Source: Ctena decussata (lineage: Eukaryota; Mollusca; Bivalvia; Lucinida; Lucinidae). Taken from it: DNA of 64,000 bases. The position numbers and the translations under genes are program-made. This document shows, one piece after another, positions 54,668 to 64,000 of this stretch; within the stretch, counting starts at the first letter, position 1, and each line of letters starts with the position of its first letter. Location of the stretch: assembly GCA_963989385.1 (NCBI GenBank), contig OZ022500.1, positions 111,455,842 through 111,519,841 of the forward strand, in the 5' to 3' direction. The notes beneath the pieces are model-generated. The model saw only the letters and a list, made by a program, of their open reading frames with translations. It was not told where the DNA came from and searched no databases.

Positions 54668-56384
54668 AGATTGATCTAATTAGAAAGGCTGACAGCTGCT
54701 TAGTCGTTAACCCCGGTCTGCTCTCCCACGCATTTTCCAACGTACCGCTTCTTCAGATTGTGGTTTATTGTGACTGATATTGCCGTATTTACTGTAAGTA
54801 TTCAAGCAAAATACAAAATGCTTCCGCGAACAGTGTAGACCCAGATCAGACTGCTCCCAAGGAACAGTCTGATTAGGGTTTGCAATGTTTTCAAGCAATT
54901 TAGTAAAACACTCTTATACATGTAGTTAATACTCTTAGTTGCGCATATTTAAAGACACAAGAAACAATACATCTTTTAAGGTGTCCGAATTACCCTTTGA
55001 GATGTCCGAACATTCACAGCAAACACGGCAATGTGTCACTTTCTCTTCTACCAGCATGTGTTGCCGCTGCCATCAATTCTAGTCTCAATAAATCACTGTA
55101 GCAACTTTGAAGTCACAGTGTGACAATACGGGGGTTGATGTCAGTGTAAGGAAATTAATGCTAACAACGATGATTTGCTGACTCTCTTCAGTCGTGTATC
55201 ACTTCAATTAGATCTTGTCAGTAAGCCATAATTGTTCGACTATGCAAAACAACTTGTACAAGCAGCCAGCCACAGATCCGGCAGATCTGGGTAAACAAGG
55301 TTCTAGAGGTATTTCTAAGATAATTTCTGCTCAGTCTCCGTACCAATCTTGTCGCCGTGTTTGTCACAGCCTCCCTCCAAGTCCCCATTTTCTCTATTGC
55401 CCTTTGGGATTAAGCAGAGTTCATGCTTGCCCAATCCATAGTACTGCACCTTCTTGATTCATTGAGTATTGTCCCAGCTAGGTCTAATGGCCATACAGAT
55501 AGGCCTGACAGCCGTCCTTGCAATCTTAGCTCAGACCAACATCAGAAATTTTAGCATTTCAATGTTTAATTTATTATTAAAGTAAATGTGGGAAATCAAA
55601 CCGACTGCAAAGGGAGGCAGTTTCATCATATTATCGCCCTTTGATTTTTACTTTCGTCACCAGGGAAGTGAAATATATTTGTGTGTCAGCCAGAGTTGCA
55701 GTTAGTTGACTAATTTGTGAAGATGAAACACGACAGGTTTAATCAGTTTGTTTGGGAAGTCCATGACACTGTTTGCTGCGATTACTTTACCCCTGAGTAA
55801 CCAGGGATATCATATACTCTTTTCTCGTTCAGTTAAGACAAAGATTACAGAAAATGGACAAACAGTTCAATCTGATCTGGGTCAACACAGTTGCTTATAC
55901 ATTTGTGTCCCGATTTCTGTCCGAGTATTCACGCTAAATTTGGTAAACCACGTAGATAGAGTAGAAGAAACCTAAAACGACAGCTAAAAAGCGGGTCCCT
56001 GATATTAATCCACAAGCTGCCGATGCAAATTTATCTTCGACAGCCACACACTTAACCTCTGATGTTTAAAGTCATTAATAAATATTTTATCTCATTTTGT
56101 TGAGATGACAGAAGTGCAAGGTTTTCTTGCATGCGGGTAAGATGAAAGGTTGAATCAATCATTCTCAAGATGAACAGCTTATGCTGAAACTGTGCATGTG
56201 TCATCTGTAGTCGATGTGTGGATCGACGGTCTCCAAGAAAGGCAGCGGTTACAAGAGTAATTTACACTGGATAAAACGTAGCCTACCCAACTTCTCTAAA
56301 GCTTTACCCTAAAGTCTTGTTAAGGTTCTGTTCTGTTCATTTCTCCAAACGACATTCCCCAAGTGGCTCAGCGGTACGTAACCA
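53575..56384. other. Unassigned, with two 50-bp hairpins and a CT microsatellite
   Basis: Hairpins of the TGTAGACCCAGATCAGACTG family lie at 53700-53752 and 54833-54884. A (CT)n tract runs at about 54630-54664. Reverse frame 53954-54220 and forward frames at 55215 and 55748 have no motif. No gene is recognised. Confidence 0.45.
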
Positions 56385-56631
56385 GGCCCCGAGGTTATAA
56401 AACTTTTTTCATGCTCAACTCAGCTGAGTTGAGCAAGAAATTTTACCTGCTAATAAATAGCAAATTACTGATAAGTATGGTTGTTTTCTTGCTCAGTTTG
56501 GCTGAGTATGAAATTTTCTCTGCTTATGAATAAGAAAATGCCAACATTAGTTGGCATTTTCATATTTATCAGCAGAGAAATGTCATGCTCAGCTGAGTTG
56601 AGCACGAAAAATGTTTTATAACCTCGGGGCC
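56385..56631. mobile_element. Foldback with CCCGAGGTTATAAAAC ends
   Basis: GGCCCCGAGGTTATAAAACT at the left and GTTTTATAACCTCGGGGCC at the right are perfect complements over the outer 18 bp. Internal ATGCTCAACTCAGCTGAGTT pairs with ATGCTCAGCTGAGTTGAGCA, and AAATGCCAACATTAGTTGGC forms the apex. 247 bp. Its ends resemble those of the foldback at 22397. Confidence 0.85.
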
Positions 56632-56765
56632 AGAGTTGCAGACACCAGTCTTGGCGCCGAGTGTCAGTCCAAGTTTTGTTAAGGTTTAAAGGCAAACCTT
56701 TTAGTTTCCGCCAATTTTTCAAAGGGATGGCACTTTTGTGATTTACTGTTTACTTCCCATTCCGA

Positions 56766-56888
56766 AAAGGGGTCTACTCTTAAAAGAAAGATTTTTCTCC
56801 TAAAGGAGCATTCGCTTTGGTTCTACTCTTTAACCAAAGCAGTTGCTCCTGAAGGACAAAAGTATTTCCTTTTAGAGTTGACTCCATT
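56766..56888. repeat. Short foldback, GGGGTCTACTCTTAAAAG type
   Basis: AAAGGGGTCTACTCTTAAAA, GAAAGATTTTTCTCCTAAAG, GAGCATTCGCTTTGGTT pairs with AACCAAAGCAGTTGCTCCTG, AAGGACAAAAGTATTTCCTT, TTAGAGTTGACTCC. A fragment of the left arm recurs near 48202. Confidence 0.7.
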
Positions 56889-58143
56889 GAGAAGAGATTC
56901 AAGAATAAAATGGCAGAGTTGCTTTCTCTGAAGTGTAACAATTCTAAAAACGGCGAAGTTGGTCGAGTCGCATTTACCGTAAGAAGTCAAACCTCTGTAC
57001 CATTTTCTACTTTGGACACTTAGACGAGCCCATTTGTCATATGGAATGTCTTATAAACTTGACTTTTCACAAAAAGTGATCAGATTGTTCTCTGGAGAAG
57101 TCTGGTCATAATTTGACCGGTCTGAGGGTTTACAACGATTGCTCATTCATTCATTTCTGAGGGTCATTAAAGTGCTGATGATTTGACGATCAAAAGTGTG
57201 CAGGCTAATCTGCATTTTGAACAGTCTTTTCTCCGCTTGCTTTACATACAGAAAAGACGACCCTTCTCAACCTGGCAGACGGCTGTTTTGCCTGTAAACA
57301 AATACGATCAACATCCATCCCATTCCAATGTATACTCTCAATGCTAGTCCAGCCATGACTGGTTAGGATCCAATTACACCATATAGAAGTATTAAACATC
57401 AGCATTGCCTGTAGCTTCAGTAAATAAAGCACTGTTAATTTCCGTATCAGTTTGCCCTTCAGCAGCTGGCACATGTCCATCAGTTTATCTCTCTTATCTT
57501 TCATCACAGCTGTCACTCAAGTCGTACCCTGTACCTAAATCAACGTCAAACCTGTCAGCGCTGCTGTTTTAACGTCAAATGAACGCTATTTATCACGCTG
57601 GAGGTATGAAGGTTTTCAACACGAGTAATTTGTTCCCCATGCCAACTTTGACAGCAACAAAACATATGGTGGTTTATTTTTCTATGCAAATAATCTACTG
57701 GAAAATAATTACCTGAAATGATGTACTTTTCATCCATAACAGATGCGCATGTTCAAACCAGTCATCGCACCTGCGCAGTTTAATCAGAACATGAGGATCT
57801 CGCTAAAGCACTTAACTGAGAGCGAAGCATATACTTTCTGTAGGTTCACAGATTGTCTATAGCAAACTGATCCGTATCAACGCTGTTCGTATATTTTCTT
57901 TACGACACGGAAGCTAATCTTTGTGGCACCGTAAACTTTTATGTTTTAGGACATTCTTCAGAAAACAGTGTAGACCCAGATCAGACTGCTCCTTATGAGC
58001 AGTCTGATGAGGGTCTACCCTGTTTGCCATTCCATCTGCATTTTACGCGCATTACTGCATTCTAAACACCAATAAATCCTTTTCTTTTTAGTACAATTAC
58101 GGTAATTATTTATGATGTCCCAATTTTCAGAATTTTTACGGTA
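56889..58143. other. Unassigned, with a 58-bp hairpin at 57965
   Basis: ACAGTGTAGACCCAGATCAG, ACTGCTCC and its inverse GAGCAGTCTGATGAGGGTCT, ACCCTGT at 57965-58023 are the most perfect member of the small hairpin family. A 103-codon reverse frame (57516-57205, starting GTG) begins with a helical-looking MKDKRDKLMDMCQLLKGKL segment; I recognise no family and do not call it. Confidence 0.4.
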
Positions 58144-58361
58144 CAGTCAGCTCTCAGTATCTCTCAGTATCTCGAAGACTGATATTCAAAGCACCCTCTT
58201 ATATCAATATAGCTTGACAATATTTCCTATTTTTATTCACATTTTAACTTCTTTTATCTCAAACTACTGACTTCTCATAGTAAATTTTCTGGGACCAGAA
58301 AATTTACTTTGAGATATCAGTAGTTTGGAACGAACCGACTTTGAGATATCGAGAGCTGACT
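58144..58361. mobile_element. Pogo/Tc1-like foldback MITE
   Basis: TA|CAGTCAGCTCTCAGTATCTC at the left and GAGATATCGAGAGCTGACT at the right, with TA sequence outside. Inner blocks CTCAAACTACTGACTTCTCA / GAGATATCAGTAGTTTGGAA and GTAAATTTTCTGGGACCAGA / AATTTAC complete the fold. The CAGT-type end and TA target fit pogo/Tc1-mariner; no transposase is inside. Confidence 0.7.
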
Positions 58362-60451
58362 ATATATACTCACTCGAAGAGCTTCCGATCTACGAGATCA
58401 GGATCTACATGCATCCTCTCACATGCACATGCTCATGGTTGCACTTGATGCCCACATGTCAGGAAAAAATATGGAATATGTCAATCATCCATCGATCTAA
58501 AAATGATATTTTATATTTAAACAGCAACAGAATTTCCTCCCCAGCGGCGCTGTTGAAAGACGAGGAATGTGTGGTTTTACCTAGCTGGCATTAACCTTTT
58601 TCAGCAGGAAGCAAATATTGCGGTTCGCGTGTCAGTCTGGGTTTTCTCGACTGTAACAGCTCTGCAGATACCAGAGAGGCAGTGTGGACGATCGGTTATG
58701 GTGCATTTGTCTAGTGGGTTTCAATCCGGGTTCGGCCAGCCGTCGACTGGAAAACTCCCTCTGCCAAACCTTTTTTGTACCAGGGAAAGATAAGGGAGCG
58801 GAAAAGAGAGACGGTCTCTGCCTTTCATATGCTATGCCCAATACAGTGGGTCTCCCCATGACCACCAGGTTACGGGGAATCTACACCAACCACGTGAAAG
58901 TAATACCAAGACACACTGTCCATCCCGTTAATGTAAACACGGACGAGAAAATAACTACATAGCTGTGACGGTTACTTAAGTTTCATTATGGGGTCTTGCC
59001 ATCTCGCGCCCAGATTTCAGTTATGGAATCATTCAGTTACCATTTAAGACCAGTGCATTTCCTTTACGAAAAAGTCTGTTTTAGTTAGCAATAGGCCTGC
59101 TTCGGAAAATTACTAATTACGGAAGTACATTACAGTGGGAACGCGTATCCATGGCGGAGTGATATTTTTATACAGATAGCAACGAAATAACGTTCGAAAT
59201 TTCTCAGACTCAGATTCAATCGACGAACGTGTCGCAATTTCAGAAATGCTTTGTCGGCGAATCAAGCTACACAAAGCCGAAAATAAGATATGGTTTTATT
59301 CCTTACATCTTAATTTAATTCTCTATGCCTTTAAGAGCAGAGCTAAACACCGAGATATTCTGCAATCGAACGTTTTACGTGATCATGTAAAGACGACTCT
59401 TATCCGCCAACTTCAACAGCAAATTTTCAAAATAAATCGACATTCTCCCGTCGGCGGACATATGCCATGAAAAACCATGGCCATTATAAAAATTAAGTAA
59501 TTCGGTGTTTGGGACAATTTCCTTTGCAAAATAATGTTTAGGTACCCTATTTCATTTTCTCAAATTAATGGCGGATTTTTTACCTGATCGATAGACAGCA
59601 AAATAATCTGTAATAAATTTAAACATTACCGAAATGTTCTTGAATCCTGAAATCCGACACACGAAGAGGAACGCATCTAGTAATTCAACATACAACAATA
59701 TTTTTTTCTGTACTTTCTTCAGAATGATTGGGAAAAGAATTCTGATCAGTAGCCCACACCAAACTGTAAACAAATCGATCGATTTACGACAGTTGTGACG
59801 CAATTACAGAACTGCGTCAACTGTTTCAAACTTCGCATTTACTTGCTTATAAGTTATTAAGACCGGTACATTGTGGTCACAATCAGAGAGACTGCTAGAA
59901 AAAAAATAATTTTGCCATCCAATTAATCCTGCACGTGCCAATATTTCAAAGCCTCTCCTGCAACTCACACGATCACCCTACCCAACTTAAGGCCCCTATA
60001 CCCCCCTTCTTCCTCCACCCTTCCTCCATCCCCAACCCCCACCCCTACACACACACACACGCACACAACTTTTAACCTTTCTTTTACATGAAAAACTAAG
60101 CAAAATATAATAGATGTTTAGCCATGTTTAGCCATAACAAATACTTGCAAAACTTCATTGACTAAAATCCTTGATTAAAAAGTGCAGTGTAGACCTGGGT
60201 TAGACTGTACTATCAAAACAGCAGTCTAATCAGGGTCAGTACTATTTGATTTTCCAAGCAATTTCGACACACTGTCAGATGGTGAAAGTGGTAGGACAAT
60301 TGCAGTAATGAAGATTTTGTTTCAACTTTAAGCTTAGAAAATAACTTGGCCATACATACTTATACACTCCTTTACACTCCATATAATTTCAGCCAACATT
60401 GAGAAGCAGCATATGTACTGTTAAATGGGCTTTTGAGCATTGAAATTGCAG
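58362..60451. other. Mostly unassigned; one suggestive open stretch and one hairpin
   Basis: A forward frame at about 59210-59470 reads SDSDSIDERVAISEMLCRRI, KLHKAENKIWFYSLHLNLIL and closes at TGA. The acidic-serine start followed by a basic block is reminiscent of transposase N-termini but is not diagnostic. The word TTTGGGACAATTTCCTTTGC (about 59508) recurs near 63456. A hairpin of the GTGTAGACC family is at 60187-60240. (AC)n lies at 60046-60066. Confidence 0.35.
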
Positions 60452-60453
60452 TA

Positions 60454-60778
60454 CACTGCAAAAATAAACGGTAGATTTTACGGTAAAATAACTGGCAACC
60501 AGCTGCCAGTCCTTTTACCGTTATTTTTACGGGCGCCCGTAAAAATTGCAGGAATCATTAAGCACAGTGGGACGGAAAAGAGCAGATGTCGTTTTGGTTA
60601 GATAGCCCCTCAACAATACAAAGTTATTTTCGAGTGCGCCAAGTTAACATAAAACTTCCATTTCGTGATTTCCAACAATGTCTTACAGGCAAAACCCCGT
60701 AAAAATAACGGGAAAAGGACTGGCAGCCGGTTTCCAGTTATTCTACCGTAAAATCTACAGTATTTTTTTTTTACAGTG
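60454..60778. mobile_element. CACTGTAAAAA-ended MITE, copy 2
   Basis: TA|CACTGCAAAAATAAACGG at the left and TTTTTTTTACAGTG|TA at the right. The internal sequence closely follows copy 1 at 40783, including GGCAACCAGCTGCCAGT, GGGCGCCCGTAAAAATTGCA and AACAATACAAAGTTATTTTC. Confidence 0.88.
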
Positions 60779-60865
60779 TATGCATTTTTATAACATAGGA
60801 ATTGGCCCTCTGTGGAACTACCTTAATGAGGAGTTCTAATGAGGGGTTACAACATATATATTTAC

Positions 60866-60912
60866 TTGTTAGTTGTTTATCCCCTTTTTAAGAGTGTAAA
60901 CAACTAACAAGA
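60866..60912. repeat. Perfect 16-bp hairpin
   Basis: CTTGTTAGTTGTTTA and TAAACAACTAACAAG are exact complements separated by TCCCCTTTTTAAGAGTG. The context is AT-rich and no gene end is recognised, so it is probably a degenerate repeat. Confidence 0.6.
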
Positions 60913-62400
60913 ATTTATTGATTCTTCCTAAGAAGAAACCAGGGATTTAATAAAATACATATTTATTATGAAAAGCCAGGTGTGTCAAATAGTAGCTCAT
61001 CAGGTGGGTGTGGGGGCTGTCAGCTCTGTAATGCCCTTGGTTCATAAATTAAAATGCCACAGTGTGTTTATATACTCAGTGATCTTTTGAGGGATTTGCT
61101 CTAACTGTTGCCTATAAGTATAAATAAATAAATAGCCAAAATAAATTATAACATATACATGTACATAATAAGAAAAAAATTCTGGAGACAGTTCCACAAG
61201 TGATGGTTTTATGATAATGATAATACAAAGACTCAGCTGGAGCATGATAGCAATTCTGGGAATTCTGTCTTATTCAGCCATAAAAACATTTGTTGTGATC
61301 CATTAATAGAACCATCTATGCTCTTGCTGAAGTGCTTCTAATGAGAGGGCACAACAGGTGTTAATATGAAGCCCATTGATGCTGGTGCAACATTTATGGT
61401 GGAACTGTGTAATTGTTTTCATTCTAACATAGTCTTGACTTGTACAAGGACAAACAGCATTATGCAACATTCCACATAAAGTGCAGGGTCCATCAGTTAG
61501 CAGGGCATGCCCCATTCATTATTTTGTGCACTTATAATGATATAAAAAAAGCTTGCTAGCATAATAAAGTCCTAAATATTTGGCCATTAAATCCTCTGTG
61601 AAAATGCTTTTTAATAGGTTGGTGTGTGTGTGTGTGTGTTTGGGGGTGGGGATAGACAGGAAGGGGCTACCTCTCATTCAACTGCACTAAACTGCATCCC
61701 TTTACAGTCATGACTCATCATTTAATGTCTGTCATCAAGCTTTTCTCTCTAGTAACTTAATAACTGATTAGTAATTACAAGTTTCTTCGCTTTGGTCAGA
61801 AGCTGCAAACATTTAAGATGGATTAAATTAATCAGGAAATATAATTTTTTTTTATTTTTCAGTTTATGGTATCATTTCTATTAATATAACTTCAATATGA
61901 GCCTTTTAATTTTCTTTATGAGATTTAAGCTAAAACATAACTTTTGTCATTTAATTCTATAGAATATGTATTTCTTCATGCCCCCTACCCCTCCTCCCAT
62001 CTCAGCCACAGGCCAATCATAAAAAGTATTTTGTTTGCAGTTGCCTATTAACTAGGATTTTTGGAGAGTACTTACGTAGGTAGGCTTTCTTTTTAATCCC
62101 TGCAAACTATGAAAACAACAAAAACAAATAATAGTTCTACAAAAAATGTCACACACAGTTACAGTAATTACCCATAATACTAAGATAACAGCATCCTACA
62201 TTTTGAACATATCTATATCACCCACAAACGAAGTACCCAAAATGTGCAGGTATTAAGAAAAAATTGCTGACCCAGATCAGACTGCTCCTGGGTCTACACT
62301 GCTTGCTCAGACCTGTTTGTCTCACTATGCAGGTTAATCACGGTAAATGTGCCGTTAAATAAAAAAAATAGATCTGGGGTGTCCCAAGTGGCCATCCTTT
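60913..62400. other. Unassigned; a cysteine-rich reverse frame and a truncated hairpin
   Basis: A reverse frame at 61515-61303 starts with ATG, has 70 codons and contains CTLCGMLHNAVCPC, HHKCC and NTCCALSLEALQQEH. The Cys/His density is unusual but fits no finger I know. A half-copy of the 55-bp hairpin (CAGATCAGACTGCTCCTGGG) is at 62269-62303. (TG)n lies at 61621-61640. Confidence 0.35.
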
Positions 62401-62403
62401 TTT

Positions 62404-62435
<32 letters not shown>

Positions 62436-62940
62436 GGGAGGGGTAAGGTGAATTTTGGTGTGTAGGTAAGCAGTTGCTATCTACCCACCAAAAGTGCAGG
62501 GTCCAGACTCAGGGGTAAGGTGAATTTTGGTGGGTAGGTAGGCAGTTGCTTTCCCACCAAAAGTGCAGGGCCCAGACTCTTTTTTTTGGAAATTTTGGGT
62601 GGAGCCAGGTTATTATTTTTTTCACTGATTTTTGAGGCCAGATTATATTTTGAAATCCCCTTATGAGCTGATTTATTTTTTATTTGCATATGTTTTCTTC
62701 CAAAGACAGGGATTTTTTCCGAAAAATATACCAGCCCCCCCCCCCCCCCCCCCCCCTCAATCCCCCACTCCCACCCAAGAATATCAAATGCTCGGTCCCT
62801 TAGCGCCTAGCAGGACAGGGTTTTGGCAGATTTATGAGGAAGGACAAGCTGTCTCTTGTACTTTTTGTTGGATGACTTCTGAAATGGTACGTGTGTGTTG
62901 AGGGGTGGGGGGGGGGGGGGGGGGGGGGTGGCGTCGTTCG
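62401..62940. repeat. Homopolymer-rich block with a 70-bp tandem duplication
   Basis: A T-run (62398-62413) passes into a G-run (about 62414-62444). Then GGGGTAAGGTGAATTTTGGT, GGTAGGTAAGCAGTTGCT, CCACCAAAAGTGCAGGGTCC occurs twice (62442-62511 and 62512-62580). A C-run lies at about 62736-62757 and a second G-run at about 62903-62928. Frames reading poly-Pro and poly-Gly here are artefacts. Confidence 0.85.
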
Positions 62941-64000
62941 GGACAGAATTCTTTAGAAGAGCGAGTGGTCTCAGAATGTGGGGCGCGTTATCTTGGGGGA
63001 AGTTGTCTGGGGGAGTTTTCTTAGAATCTGGAGCGAGTTGTCACTTGAAGATGGGGCGACATGTCTTGTGGCTTTTTCGTTAGTCAAACTTTGTGGTTGA
63101 CCAGTGTGTTTGTTTTGCTTTCTCTCGTTCTCGGCGTGTAGCCTAAATTCAGAAGCCCAAAAAATCGCAGGCAGACAGACTAACGCAAAATCTTAATAAA
63201 TTCACAGTATGCTAAATGATTACAAGCTTTACTATACCATAAATGAAGAAACAGTTGGTCTCCTCAAGTTGATCCAGCTGAAAAAATGTCTGTGTGTTGA
63301 CGAACGCACGTGCTATACACGTATACGTAAAAATGACCAACTTCATTATCGATTTTCAGACTAAATAGACTTTCTCCCGAAGATATACCACGCTAAAAGA
63401 CGGTCGAATGTATGAACTACGGTTCAGTTATAATGGCATCTTATTTGGTTTTTGGGACAATTTTCTTTGCAAAATAACTTTGGGGTACTGTCGTAGGGTT
63501 TTACTTTTCTGAAAAACGGTTGTCAAACTGTGATCGTTGTTTTGGGTGTGCAAACTGCATTGAGGTACCGATATGCGTCTGATTTCAAGAACAAAACATC
63601 AAATTTCATTCTGATCTGGTCCGTTGGAAAATTATGACTGCATATCTTATCAAACGAGCATTATTTTGGGACTGTTTCTGTTCAAAATTTCCCGCCATTT
63701 TTTTCCGGCGAAAAAAAGGGATTATTTCTTTGTGCGTAGACGACCGCTCAGAAAATGATTTACTCAAATGTGATGAATCTGCGTTCCAACTGTTACACAA
63801 GGTTTTTTCAATTTAATGTAGTTTGAGATCTCAACAAAACTAGAAAATGCGGAAAATTTTAACAAGATATCTTCAACAGTTTATGGATATAGTGGCTAGA
63901 AAATGTATAAAACTTATGGAATTACTGAGGTGGTACTAGGCTGGAACAAAAGTTGAATTCTCCGATACTTGAGTAGCATGGGTCTTATTGATTGCTGCAC
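62941..64000. other. Unassigned right end of the window
   Basis: TTTGGGACAATTTTCTTTGC (about 63456) matches a word near 59508, so part may be an old repeat. Overlapping 60-64-codon frames on both strands at 63606-63816 have no motif. Confidence 0.35.

Noticed and set aside
62632..63083. Frames with poly-Pro and poly-Gly
   Set aside because: Translation of C and G homopolymers, not a gene.

Overview
The window looks like repeat-dense, AT-rich intergenic or intronic DNA from a metazoan, most probably a bivalve mollusc. Three things point there. The first 0.9 kb ends in a module (around GGTGAGCTACAGGACCATT) that I recall as typical of bivalve interspersed repeats. The 17.6-19.6 kb array (words such as AAAAAGGGGCATAACTC, ending in GGAC repeats and a GCCCCC...GGGGGC hairpin) is also recalled from bivalve genomes. 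Inverted-repeat elements are extremely dense. I see no convincing host protein-coding gene, rRNA or canonical tRNA gene. The only long convincing coding region is the reverse-transcriptase frame of a non-LTR retrotransposon at 49.5-53.4 kb. Most other open frames are short and look like chance, and several begin at GTG or TTG rather than ATG.

Layout. 0-7 kb: old interspersed repeats, a GGGCCCGGTTGTTC foldback, two TGAGCC-ended inverted-repeat elements and a frameshifted LINE 3' coding fragment. 7-16.8 kb: three copies of a GGGGCCGTATTCATAAA foldback, a mariner-like element without visible transposase (8.9-9.8 kb) and several copies of an unclassified repeat carrying CCGCCTTGGAACGGTCAGT. 17.6-19.6 kb: a 12-unit satellite-like array with higher-order periodicity. 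22-27 kb: foldbacks, a 1.28-kb inverted-repeat element made of GCGAC/GTCGC words around a MADF-like coding remnant, and two more TGAGCC elements. 28.4-32.4 kb: a direct tandem duplication whose first copy alone contains a 1154-bp element rich in CGTA and TAAGTTA words. 33.2-34.4 kb: a PIF/Harbinger-like element with a TTA target duplication, long terminal repeats, GCACCCGGGTGCAAA word arrays and remnants of both a transposase and a Myb/SANT-like protein. 36.3-37.5 kb: a foldback joined to a 5'-truncated inverted copy of the 49-kb LINE, between direct repeats of about 65 bp. 39.8-41.8 kb: a second higher-order array, interrupted by a small transposon whose empty site survives in a sister repeat. 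45.9-47 kb: an inverted composite with 44-bp tandem repeats. 48.3 kb: a tRNA-derived SINE. 49.4-53.6 kb: the LINE. 54-64 kb: sparse hairpins, a pogo/Tc1-like foldback, a second CACTGTAAAAA-type element and long G/C homopolymers.

The most interesting pattern is that three different elements (24.3, 29.7 and 33.2 kb) share one plan. Each has short terminal inverted repeats and TA or TTA flanks, arms built from a degenerate word private to that element, and a short core. One core carries transposase and Myb/SANT remnants and one a MADF-like remnant; the third has only a weak open stretch. I infer that these are Harbinger-type elements whose arms are arrays of binding sites for their own DNA-binding proteins. 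A second pattern is that LINE 3' ends here carry AATAAA followed by different pentanucleotide repeats. All family names rest on reading motifs by eye; no database search was run.
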